A DNA stretch of 64,000 nt from Jatrophihabitans telluris (GTDB lineage Bacteria; Actinomycetota; Actinomycetes; Mycobacteriales; Jatrophihabitantaceae), in the NCBI RefSeq assembly GCF_023516435.1, contig NZ_CP097332.1, positions 186,001 to 250,000 of the forward strand, given 5' to 3'. Under the pieces are notes generated by a model, which did not search any database, was not told the DNA's origin, and saw only the letters and a program-made list of their open reading frames with translations. Positions 43,557-50,963 of the stretch are shown here, in pieces; the stretch's first letter is position 1, and each line of letters starts with the position of its first letter. Both the position numbers and the translations under genes were made by a program.

Positions 43557-44810
43557 TTGAGCGCGCGGGTGGGCTTCAGCACCGTGCTGAAAGTGCGGGA
43601 ATTCCGCGCGCTCTGGCTCGCGTCGGCGCAGTCGATGGCCGGCGATCAGCTCGCCCGAGTCGCGATCTCGGTGCTCGTCTTCGAGCGCACGTCCAACTCC
43701 GCATTGACCGCGCTGACGTATGCGCTGACGTTCTTGCCGGCGCTCATCGGGGGGATCCTGTTCGCGGGTCTGGCCGATCGGCTCCCTCGACGGCGATTGA
43801 TGATCTGGTGCGATCTGCTGCGGGCGGTCCTGATCGCCCTGATGGCGGTACCGGCCGTGCCGCTGCCGGTGCTCGGACTGTTGCTGATCGCCGTCGTCGT
43901 GATCGGTTCTCCCTTCGGGGCGGCTGAGAACGCGCTGGCTCCAATGATCCTTGACGGCGAGGCCTACGAGGTGGGCACCGGGCTGCGAGCGATGACCGAT
44001 CAGGTGGCGCAGCTGCTCGGCTTCGCCCTGGGTGGCGTGCTGATCGCGCTGTTGAGCGCGCGGGGTGGCCTGCTGGTCGATGCGGCCACTTTCCTGTTGT
44101 CGGCGCTGCTGATCCGCCTGGGCGTTCGGGAGCGGCCCCGCGCTCTCGGAAGCCGACGGGCCAGTGCTGCCGACTATCTCGACGGACTGCGCGCCGGCGC
44201 CGCGGTGATCTCCCGGACGCGGCTGCTACGGGTCCTGCTCGGCCTGGGCTGGCTGGCTGGTCTGTTCATCGTCCCGGAAGGCGTCGCGGCTCCACTGGCC
44301 GCACAGCTGGGCGGCGGTGCACGCTCTACCGGGCTGATTCTGGCGGCAATGCCGGCGGGTACGGCCCTGGGGACGTTGGTTTACAGCCGCCTGCTGGATT
44401 CGAAGCGTCGGCGCGAATGGCTCGGCCCGATGTCGGTGCTGGCCGCGGTCCCGCTGATCTGCTGCCAGTTCAGCTCGTCGCTGCTGGTGACCGTGCTGCT
44501 GCTGGCCCTCACGGGCGCGTTCACGTCCTACGAGGTGCAGGTTTTCGCCGAGTACGCGCGTGCGGTGCCCGACCGGTGGCGGGGGCAGGCGATCGGCCTG
44601 GCGGCGTCGGGGGTTCTGGCCGTGCAGGGTCTTGGCGTCCTGCTCGGCGGCCTCGTGGCTCAGCAGTGGAGCCCGGAGTTCGCTGTATGCGCCGCGGGTC
44701 TGGCCCAACTCGTCCTCGCGCTGATGCTGGCGCGGGCGTGGCGGCGCTTGGGTGTAGCCGAAGGAACTTGCGACGAAGGAGTCTTCGTCGAGGCGTTGCC
44801 GGGAGAGTGA
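43557..44810 (+). CDS. MFS exporter
   Basis: A protein of about 417 residues with around 12 membrane helices. Motif A-like GLADRLPRRRLMIWCDLLRAVLIALMAVP and an opening LKVREFRALWLASAQSMAGDQLARVAISVLVFERTSN place it in the macrolide-efflux/enterobactin-exporter-like MFS group. The TTG at 43557 is preferred because GGGAG precedes it by 8 nt; GTG at 43569 is an alternative. The gene points toward the heptapeptide mini-gene array at 44886-45141, which makes it a candidate exporter of that product (inference). Confidence 0.87.
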   Translation: MSARVGFSTVLKVREFRALWLASAQSMAGDQLARVAISVLVFERTSNSALTALTYALTFLPALIGGILFAGLADRLPRRRLMIWCDLLRAVLIALMAVPAVPLPVLGLLLIAVVVIGSPFGAAENALAPMILDGEAYEVGTGLRAMTDQVAQLLGFALGGVLIALLSARGGLLVDAATFLLSALLIRLGVRERPRALGSRRASAADYLDGLRAGAAVISRTRLLRVLLGLGWLAGLFIVPEGVAAPLAAQLGGGARSTGLILAAMPAGTALGTLVYSRLLDSKRRREWLGPMSVLAAVPLICCQFSSSLLVTVLLLALTGAFTSYEVQVFAEYARAVPDRWRGQAIGLAASGVLAVQGLGVLLGGLVAQQWSPEFAVCAAGLAQLVLALMLARAWRRLGVAEGTCDEGVFVEALPGE

Positions 44811-44885
44811 GGCCGGCGACCGGGAACGATCCGGTCCGGTATTTCGAGCTTGGCTGACTGCACGTCTGGACGGCAGTTCGGGGGC

Positions 44886-44909
44886 CTAGCGCCAGGTCAC
44901 GTTGTTCAT
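44886..44909 (-). CDS. Mini-ORF 4 (downstream-most), peptide MNNVTWR
   Basis: ATG start at 44909, TAG stop. GAGAGGA (44916-44922) lies 6 nt upstream. No further minus-strand ORF follows before the convergent MFS gene, so this is the end of the array. Confidence 0.7.
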   Translation of the reverse strand: MNNVTWR

Positions 44910-44961
44910 CGGGTGTCCTCTCAGATGGTGTCGGTCGGGCGTCGGGGTGGTGCGGGGCTGA

Positions 44962-44985
44962 TTAGCGCCAGGTCACGTTGTTCAT
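44962..44985 (-). CDS. Mini-ORF 3, peptide MNNVTWR
   Basis: ATG start at 44985, TAA stop. GAGAGGA (44992-44998) lies 6 nt upstream. Same sense codons as copies 2 and 4 but a different stop codon. Confidence 0.7.
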   Translation of the reverse strand: MNNVTWR

Positions 44986-45037
44986 CGGGTGTCCTCTCGG
45001 ATCGTGTCGGTCGGGCGTCGGGGTGGTGCGGGGCTGA

Positions 45038-45061
45038 TCAGCGCCAGGTCACGTTGTTCAT
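45038..45061 (-). CDS. Mini-ORF 2, peptide MNNVTWR
   Basis: ATG start at 45061, TGA stop. AAAGGA lies 6 nt upstream. The spacer before it is unlike the spacers before copies 3 and 4, yet the 21 coding bases are identical to theirs. Confidence 0.7.
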   Translation of the reverse strand: MNNVTWR

Positions 45062-45117
45062 GGGATTTCCTTTCCAGACGGATGGCGGCGGGATGCGTGT
45101 CGGCGTGTCGACCTAGG

Positions 45118-45141
45118 TCAGCGCCAAGTGACGTTGCTCAC
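45118..45141 (-). CDS. Mini-ORF 1 (upstream-most), peptide MSNVTWR
   Basis: GTG start at 45141, TGA stop. AAAGGAG (45147-45153) lies 5 nt upstream, an excellent ribosome site. Against the other copies it differs at four bases: the start codon (ATG to GTG), Asn2 to Ser, and two silent changes (valine GTG to GTC, threonine ACC to ACT). It is the best evidence that the reading frame is under selection. No known family. Confidence 0.7.
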   Translation of the reverse strand: MSNVTWR

Positions 45142-45194
45142 TTTCGCTCCTTTCTGAGTGACCGCAGCCGATGCACGAACCGGCGAATTAGGTC

Positions 45195-45243
45195 TGTGTG
45201 AACCACAGGCACGGCGGTCTTGTGAACAATTCACACGGTTCAC
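45195..45243. promoter_or_regulatory. Nested palindromic operator candidate
   Basis: TGTGAACAATTCACA (45221-45235) is an inverted repeat of TGTGAA/TTCACA with a 3-nt centre, close to a Crp-type site but one base shorter. It is flanked by GTGAACC (45198-45204) and GGTTCAC (45237-45243), themselves an exact inverted pair. Four GTGAAC-type half-sites in 49 bp, 57 bp upstream of the first mini-ORF, suggest cooperative regulator binding. Confidence 0.5.
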
Positions 45244-45456
45244 GCCGTTACCCGCGGCCCGGTGTGTCGTTGAGCGTGTCGACGGCCGAAACTCCGGGCT
45301 CCTGATTGGATTGCCGGGGAAATGGGTCGCGAATGCCCATGCCCACGGGGCTGCATGGGTCTGCGCAGGTCGTCATAGCTAGCTACCCTCCGGCCGGTCG
45401 TGGTGGAACTTGTCCGGGCATGCAAAATTTGCCTGGTACGTACTACTTGTCCCGGC

Positions 45457-45478
45457 TTGTACGATTTGGAACGTACAA
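45457..45478. promoter_or_regulatory. TTGTACG/CGTACAA inverted repeat
   Basis: Seven-bp perfect arms (45457-45463 and 45472-45478) with an 8-nt centre, in the AT-richer part of the gap, 176 bp before the GGDEF gene. It shares GTACGATTT with the palindromic site in front of the EphD-like gene (47082-47090). Operator function is inferred. Confidence 0.45.
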
Positions 45479-45653
45479 ATCCCGGCCCCCGATGGGGCAC
45501 GGCACCCGCTCCGCCGTGACTCCTGTGGCGGGTGGTGAAGGCCCTGGGTAAATCTTGACTGAGGCGGTATCTAAGCCGCGTTAAATAGCTCAACTTCTCT
45601 GGCGGAAGCTGTAGTCAGTCCGCTACGGTTTGTGTATCCCGAGGAGCGTCCGC

Positions 45654-46937
45654 ATGACACGAACCACACCAACTGGTGCATTGCGCGGGTTTTCGCGCGC
45701 CCGCGCCTGGGCTGTGTGGTTCATCCCATCTGGAGTCAAGCGGGTAGTTTTAACCGTCGACATATTTGCCATTTTCCTGGCAATCGCCGCGTTCGCCTCA
45801 ATTAGCGCCACGTCTCATGAGATGTGGCTTTTTGTCGGCCTCCTGGTCGCGAGCACGGTGTTCGAGGAAATCTCAGCGCACGTCGAAAGCATGCGGTTCC
45901 GGCTCAACGTGGCCATGCACGCCGACCTCACCTCCGTCTGGACCTTCTCCGCGGCCGTCGTGCTTCCGCTTCATCTGGTCTTCGTCCTCTTCGTCGTCGT
46001 GCGACTGCACATGTGGTTCCGCCACCACAAGCCGTCCGGGGCCACGCCGCACCGGCTGTTCTTCACCGCGGCCACGATCTGGATCGCCGGCGTCGTCGCC
46101 CACGAAGCCGTTCGCTCCCTGATGCACGGCTCGTCGTCGATCATCGGCTCCGGCGCGTTGGCCGTCCTCGTGATCGCGGCCGCCATGCTCGTCTACGCCA
46201 GCACGAACATCGGCCTGGTGTACCTGGTCATGCTGGTCTCGGCCGGCCGAGAGAAGACCCCCGCCTTCTGGAGCCTGTGGCGGGAGAACGCGATGGAGCT
46301 GGCGACCCTGTGCCTCGGCGCCATGGTCGCCCTCTGCCTCGTCTTCCAGCCGTTCTTCATGGTCTTGGTCATCGCTCCCATGGTGTTGCTGCAGCGCAGC
46401 GTCCTCACCAAGGAACTGCAGGTGGCGGCCACGACCGACGCGAAGACCGGCCTGCTCAACGCGGTCACCTGGCAGGAACTGGCCGAGCGCGAACTCACCC
46501 GTTCACGCCGCGAGGGTTACAACGCGGCGATGCTGATCATCGACATGGACAACTTCAAGTCCATCAACGACAGCCACGGCCATCTCGTGGGAGATGCCGT
46601 ACTCAAGGCCGTCGCGGCCCTGCTCGGCGACGAGCTTCGGGAGTACGACACCATCGGCCGCTTCGGTGGCGAGGAGTTCGTGGCGCTCCTGCCCCAGGTG
46701 TCACCGCTGGACGCCCTCGCGATCTCCGACCGCGTGCTGCAGGCGGTTCGGGACCTTCGTATCCCCCTGCGCGGCGAGGAGATCCCGCTGTCGGGCTTGT
46801 CGGCGTCCATCGGACTCGCGGCCTTCCCCCAGCAGGGCGATGCGGTCGAGGACCTGCTGCACGTTGCCGACGCCGCGCTCTACCGAGCCAAGCGTGAGGG
46901 TCGCGACCGCGTCGAGTACAGCTACATCGGCGACTGA
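45654..46937 (+). CDS. Membrane-bound diguanylate cyclase
   Basis: A 427-residue protein; ATG preceded by GAGGAG. About six membrane helices (residues 30-255, a MASE-like sensor without recognised family) precede a GGDEF domain: TDAKTGLLNAVTWQELAERE, DMDNFKSINDSHGHLVGD, and the active-site loop FGGEEFVALLP. The signature is intact (GGEEF), so cyclic di-GMP synthesis is likely. No inhibitory RxxD is obvious. It is the nearest regulator gene to the mini-ORF array, transcribed away from it. Confidence 0.92.
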   Translation: MTRTTPTGALRGFSRARAWAVWFIPSGVKRVVLTVDIFAIFLAIAAFASISATSHEMWLFVGLLVASTVFEEISAHVESMRFRLNVAMHADLTSVWTFSAAVVLPLHLVFVLFVVVRLHMWFRHHKPSGATPHRLFFTAATIWIAGVVAHEAVRSLMHGSSSIIGSGALAVLVIAAAMLVYASTNIGLVYLVMLVSAGREKTPAFWSLWRENAMELATLCLGAMVALCLVFQPFFMVLVIAPMVLLQRSVLTKELQVAATTDAKTGLLNAVTWQELAERELTRSRREGYNAAMLIIDMDNFKSINDSHGHLVGDAVLKAVAALLGDELREYDTIGRFGGEEFVALLPQVSPLDALAISDRVLQAVRDLRIPLRGEEIPLSGLSASIGLAAFPQQGDAVEDLLHVADAALYRAKREGRDRVEYSYIGD

Positions 46938-47072
46938 CAGCCCTACGCCGAGGCGTCCCGCTCGGCTGCATGTCGCCACGCGTGCGTGGACGCCCACTCG
47001 GTAGCCAACCTGTTTTCGATCGGTGTGCGGCCGTGGGGTTGACAGCCCCGAAGCCGGAGGCAGATAGTGCTC

Positions 47073-47095
47073 TTACAGATCGTACGATTTTGTAA
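47073..47095 (+). promoter_or_regulatory. Operator-like palindrome before the EphD-like gene
   Basis: A 10-bp perfect palindrome ATCGTACGAT (47079-47088) is flanked by TTACA (47073-47077) and TGTAA (47091-47095). It lies 23 bp before the chosen start codon, a typical TetR-type autoregulatory position, but no regulator gene is adjacent. Confidence 0.5.
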
Positions 47096-47117
47096 AAGAG
47101 CCGAGGATGGACGGGTG

Positions 47118-48899
47118 ATGACCGAGCCCCGCGCGGTGCAACCCCAGTTCGTCAGTTCGCTCGACGGCACACGGATCGCCGTGTACGAGACGCGAGGGCC
47201 GTCGCCGGACTCTCCAGTGGTGGTGTGCATCCACGGCTATCCGGATCACGCGGGGGTCTGGGACGGCGTCGTGGAAGCCCTGGCCGCGCGCTTTCGGGTA
47301 CTGGCCTACGACGTCCGTGGGGCCGGACGCTCGCAGGCTCCTGGATCTCGCGCCGGCTACGAGCTCGACCGGCTGGCCGAGGACTTCCGTGCGGTGCTGG
47401 GACTGCTGCCTGAAGGCCGGGCGGTGCATCTGCTCGGCCACGACTGGGGCGGCATTCAAGCCTGGCACTTCGCGACCGAACCCAGCCTCGCCGGCCGGAT
47501 CGCCAGCCTGACGACGGTCTCGGGACCGAGTCTGGATCACGCCGGCCACTGGATGCGCGAAGGACTTCGGCACCCGGGACGCCGGATGCGGGCGGTGCTC
47601 GCCCAGCAACGTCGCTCGGCCTACATCGGCCTCTTCCTGCTCCCGAAGGTGCCCGAACTGGCCTGGCGCGCCCGCCTGCTCGACCGTGCGGTGCGAACCT
47701 CGCGGGCGGACTACCGCCGAGACCTGCGCGAGAAGCTGAACGGCCTCAACCTCTACCGGGCGAACATGCGCATCCGTCGCCGCGACGTCCCGCGCCGAAC
47801 CGAGGTGCCCGTCCAGGTCCTGGCGCCCGTCGCCGACCGCTTCGTCACGCCCGCCCTGCAATTGGACGCCCCCCTGCCGTTCACCCACCGGTTCTTCCCG
47901 CGCCGCATCGCCGGAGGCCATTGGATCCTGACCCAACGGCCGGACGTCATCGCCACCGCCACCGCCCAGCTGATCGACCTCGTCGAATCCGCAGTGGCGG
48001 CCCCGTCGCTGCGCCGTTGCGAGGTGAAGCGGTCCGTGCCCCACAGCCGGCCACGACGCACCGGCCCCGGGCGTGGCCAACCCTTCGCGGGTCAACTCGC
48101 GCTGGTCACCGGCGGCGGCAGCGGGATCGGCCGGGCGACCGCCCTGGAGTTTGCCCGGCGCGGCGCGGACGTCCTGATCGCCGACATCGACGAAGCGGCC
48201 GCCGACCAGGTCGCCGACGAGGTCCGCGCACTCGGGCGCAGTGCCCAGGCCCTCCGGCTGGACGTGGCCGACGAGCAGGGCTGGGCGGAGCTGGCGGCGC
48301 TGATCCGGACGGACTTCGGCCACCTGGACGTCCTGGTGAACAACGCCGGCATCGGGATGGCTGGATCGTTTCTGCAGACCGAGGCCGCGGACTGGGAGCG
48401 GATCCTGGACGTCAACCTGCACAGCGTGATTCACGGCTGCCGACTGTTCGCCTCCGACTGGGTCACGGCCGGTCACCCGGGGCGGATCGTCAACATCGCC
48501 TCGGCCGCCGCGTATTCGCCGTCCCGCACCTATCCGGCCTACGCCACAACCAAGGCGGGCGTGTTGATGCTGACGCAATGCCTACGCGCCGAACTGGCCG
48601 TCCACCAGATCGGTGTGACCGCGGTCTGTCCCGGGTTCGTCGACACGAACATCTCGCGCACCACATCACACGTCGGGCTGGACGAGGCCGCCGAACGTGT
48701 CAAGCAGGACCGTGCCGTGCGTTCCTACCGCCGCCGTAACTACCCGCCCGCGAAGGCCGCGCGCCGCATCGTGGCGGGGGTCGAGGCGAACAAGCCGGTC
48801 GTTTACGTGACTGCCGAGGCGGTCGCCTTCCGGCTGCTCGACCGGCTGCTGCCCGGCCTCCAGCGCACGATCGCGCGTGTCGACCTGACCGAACTCTGA
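47118..48899 (+). CDS. EphD-like fusion: alpha/beta hydrolase plus short-chain dehydrogenase
   Basis: A 593-residue two-domain protein, matching mycobacterial EphD in length and order. Residues about 10-295 are an epoxide-hydrolase-like fold (HGYPDHAGVWDGV oxyanion region, nucleophile Asp in LGHDWGGIQAWHF, C-terminal His in AGGHWIL). Residues about 325-593 are an SDR (VTGGGSGIGRATALEF, NNAGIG, Ser in ASAAA and YATTK). EphD acts on mycolate or fatty acyl groups in mycobacteria; here lipid or epoxide turnover is inferred. It heads an operon with the next two genes. Confidence 0.9.
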   Translation: MTEPRAVQPQFVSSLDGTRIAVYETRGPSPDSPVVVCIHGYPDHAGVWDGVVEALAARFRVLAYDVRGAGRSQAPGSRAGYELDRLAEDFRAVLGLLPEGRAVHLLGHDWGGIQAWHFATEPSLAGRIASLTTVSGPSLDHAGHWMREGLRHPGRRMRAVLAQQRRSAYIGLFLLPKVPELAWRARLLDRAVRTSRADYRRDLREKLNGLNLYRANMRIRRRDVPRRTEVPVQVLAPVADRFVTPALQLDAPLPFTHRFFPRRIAGGHWILTQRPDVIATATAQLIDLVESAVAAPSLRRCEVKRSVPHSRPRRTGPGRGQPFAGQLALVTGGGSGIGRATALEFARRGADVLIADIDEAAADQVADEVRALGRSAQALRLDVADEQGWAELAALIRTDFGHLDVLVNNAGIGMAGSFLQTEAADWERILDVNLHSVIHGCRLFASDWVTAGHPGRIVNIASAAAYSPSRTYPAYATTKAGVLMLTQCLRAELAVHQIGVTAVCPGFVDTNISRTTSHVGLDEAAERVKQDRAVRSYRRRNYPPAKAARRIVAGVEANKPVVYVTAEAVAFRLLDRLLPGLQRTIARVDLTEL

Positions 48900-48968
48900 C
48901 CGCACCGGCCCTGAAGAAACCGAACTCGTCCAGCCGCGTGGAGCCGGGCGCGGCGAAGGGAGTGACCC

Positions 48969-49859
48969 GTGAACGATCGCACCGCGGCCGTCTTCGAACC
49001 CGGGGAAGTAGCCTTGCGTGCCCGCGAGGTGGCCTTCGACTTCAGCGCGCTGCCGCCGCACTGGATTCCAGGTGAGCCGTTCGCGAGCCACCTGATCAAC
49101 CTGCTGCACCTGCTCCTGCCCGAGGGTGAACGGTGGTTCGTCCGGGTGTTCTCCGAGGCGCTGCCGCTCATCCGGGACGAAGGGCTTCAAGAGCAGGTGA
49201 TCGGTTTCATCGGGCAGGAATCGATGCACGCCGAGGCCCACCAGGGCGCGCAGGACCACCTTTGCGCCGCTGGTCTCGAGACGGCCGGATTCGTCGGTGA
49301 GCTGGAGTGGTTCTTCCGCGACCAGCTCGGCGACCGGGGCTTGACCGGCCCGGCCGCTCAGGCGTGGCTCGTCGAGCGACTGGCCCTGATCGCCGCCATC
49401 GAGCACATGACCGCGGTGCTCGGTGACTGGGTGCTCAATGCGGCCGGGCTCGACGATGCCGGCGCCGACCCGGTCATGCTCGACCTGCTTCGCTGGCACG
49501 GCGCGGAGGAGGTCGAGCACCGCGCGGTCGCCTACGACCTCTACGCCCACGTGGACGGGCGGTACTGGCGCCGGGTCCGGACGCACCTGCTGATCATGCC
49601 GGCCCTGGGCTGGCTCTGGGCTCGGGGCCTCACCGCCTTGCTCGCCTCCGACTCCGAGCTCGTCGAGCCGCAGAACAAGGCCCGTTGGCGGGACTGGTTC
49701 CGCGCCGGCCGTCGAGGCCTGGTGCCCTCGCCACTGCCGTTTCTGTGGTCCTATCTGCGCTACCTCGCGCCGTGGTACCACCCGAGCCGGGAGGCATCGA
49801 CCAGTCAGGCGGTGGCGTACCTGGCGAGCTCGCCCGCCGCCCTGGCCGCAACCCCGTGA
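48969..49859 (+). CDS. Metal-dependent hydrolase (PF10118 type)
   Basis: A 296-residue protein with GTG start. Conserved segments with metal ligands: VREVAFDFS-like AREVAFDF, IGQESMHAEAHQ, AAIEHMTAVLGDW and HGAEEVEHRAVAYDLY, all His/Glu-rich as in the predicted metal-dependent hydrolase family. These genes often accompany ring-hydroxylating-type reductases and EphD-like genes. The substrate is unknown. Its stop overlaps the next start (GTGA). Confidence 0.87.
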   Translation: MNDRTAAVFEPGEVALRAREVAFDFSALPPHWIPGEPFASHLINLLHLLLPEGERWFVRVFSEALPLIRDEGLQEQVIGFIGQESMHAEAHQGAQDHLCAAGLETAGFVGELEWFFRDQLGDRGLTGPAAQAWLVERLALIAAIEHMTAVLGDWVLNAAGLDDAGADPVMLDLLRWHGAEEVEHRAVAYDLYAHVDGRYWRRVRTHLLIMPALGWLWARGLTALLASDSELVEPQNKARWRDWFRAGRRGLVPSPLPFLWSYLRYLAPWYHPSREASTSQAVAYLASSPAALAATP

Positions 49860-50959
49860 CGGTCCGCGCGCCGGTCGGCCAGGCGTGGCCGGTCCTGGCT
49901 CGGATGGTCGATCGTTACCAGCGCCTGTCCCTGCGGTCCGGCTCGGGTCCCGGTCCGGCCCACCCGGTACAGCGGGAGCTTGCGGTGCTGGTCCAGCACG
50001 TCACCGCGGAGGCGGACGGGGTCGTCAGCCTGCGGCTCGTCCCCGCGCCCGGCGGCCCGCTGCCGCAATGGCGGCCCGGGTCGCACCTGGACGTCCGGCT
50101 GCCGTCCGGGCGGATCCGCCAGTACTCGCTGTGTGGCGACCCGGCCGATCGGTCGAGCTATCGCATCGCGGTCCGGTTGCTTCCGGTCGCGGGCGGGGAG
50201 GGGGCCGGTGGCGGCCCTCGCGCCCCCGGGGGTGGCGGGGGCTCGGCCGAGGTGCACTCCTTGCGGCCAGGGACTGCTCTCACCGTGCGTAGACCGCGCA
50301 ACGCGTTCCCGTTCATTCGTGCGCAGCGCTATTTCTTCGTCGCGGGCGGAATCGGGATCACGCCGATTCTGCCGATGGTCGGCGCTGCGACGCGGGCCGG
50401 CGTCGAGTGGACCCTCTGTTACGCGGGACGCACCGAGGCCAGCTTGCCGTTCCTGGCCGAGTTGCACGAACTCGCCGATCAGGCCGGCCATCGCGGACGG
50501 ATCGTGCTGAGCACCGACCGGGCCCGATCGGCGAGCACGATCGCCGAGGTGCTGGCGACGGCGCCGCCCGGTGCCCGGGCCTACTGCTGCGGCCCGCCGG
50601 GCCTGGTGCACGCGGTGGACCAGGTGCGCCGGCAACTCCCCCAGCGCGCGATCGTCTCGATGCACTACGAGCGTTTCTCCGCGCCGCCGGTCGTGGGTGG
50701 CGAACCATTCGAGATGTCCCTGGTACGACAGGGGATCTCGCTGCTGGTCGGGGGTGACGAGACGGCCCTGCAGGCAGTTCGCCGGGTGCTGCCCGACGTC
50801 GCGTTCTCCTGCCAGCAGGGCTTTTGCGGGACGTGCCGCGTCCCGCTGCTGGCCGGCGAGGTCGACCATCGCGACCGCGTCCTGACCAGCACCGGGCGCG
50901 GCACGGAACTGGCGTTGTGCGTGTCCCGCGGCCGCGGCCCGATCGTCGTCGACCTGTGA
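49856..50959 (+). CDS. Ferredoxin-NAD(P) reductase with C-terminal 2Fe-2S domain
   Basis: A 367-residue protein; GTG overlaps the previous stop. The FMN/FAD-binding barrel has RIRQYSLCGDP, the NAD domain GGIGITPILPM and YCCGPPGLVHAV, and the plant-type ferredoxin end has CQQGFCGTCRVPL plus ALCVSRG (four cysteines). This is the phthalate-dioxygenase-reductase order. It likely feeds electrons to the preceding metal-dependent protein (inference). Gly-rich insert at about residues 117-128. Confidence 0.9.
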   Translation: MTVRAPVGQAWPVLARMVDRYQRLSLRSGSGPGPAHPVQRELAVLVQHVTAEADGVVSLRLVPAPGGPLPQWRPGSHLDVRLPSGRIRQYSLCGDPADRSSYRIAVRLLPVAGGEGAGGGPRAPGGGGGSAEVHSLRPGTALTVRRPRNAFPFIRAQRYFFVAGGIGITPILPMVGAATRAGVEWTLCYAGRTEASLPFLAELHELADQAGHRGRIVLSTDRARSASTIAEVLATAPPGARAYCCGPPGLVHAVDQVRRQLPQRAIVSMHYERFSAPPVVGGEPFEMSLVRQGISLLVGGDETALQAVRRVLPDVAFSCQQGFCGTCRVPLLAGEVDHRDRVLTSTGRGTELALCVSRGRGPIVVDL

Positions 50960-50963
50960 GCTA

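Larger units (their letters stand above)
44886..45141 (-). repeat. Tandem array of four heptapeptide mini-genes
   Basis: Four units of 76-80 bp, read on the minus strand from 45141 to 44886. Each unit is a spacer, a Shine-Dalgarno sequence 5-6 nt before the start, and a 24-nt ORF. The last two units are near-identical (two changes in the 52-nt spacer); the first two spacers have diverged while the ORFs are preserved. Start-to-start distances are 80, 76 and 76 bp. Confidence 0.9.
44811..45653. other. 840-bp region without a conventional gene, holding the mini-ORF array
   Basis: Between the MFS gene and the GGDEF gene no ORF of normal length looks real. The left part (44886-45141) holds four minus-strand 24-nt ORFs in tandem. 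The centre (45195-45243) holds nested GTGAAC/GTTCAC palindromes. The right part (about 45375-45600) is less GC-rich, with a TTGTACG/CGTACAA inverted repeat and a TTGACT at 45557. It presumably contains divergent promoters for the array and the cyclase gene. Confidence 0.8.

Noticed and set aside
44771-44790. CGACGAAG/CTTCGTCG hairpin near the end of the MFS gene as a terminator
   Set aside because: It lies inside the coding sequence, has no T-run, and the codons read normally through it. A weaker GACCGG/CCGGTC stem at 44818-44836 is also unsupported.
44886-45141. Mini-ORF array as a tryptophan attenuator leader
   Set aside because: Leader peptides are normally single, precede a biosynthetic operon on the same strand and have several regulatory codons; here there are four copies, one Trp each, and no downstream gene.
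45158-45551. Frames of 70-117 residues on both strands in the array region
   Set aside because: They lack ribosome sites and recognisable features, and overlap the operator-like sequences; they look like chance open frames in GC-rich DNA.
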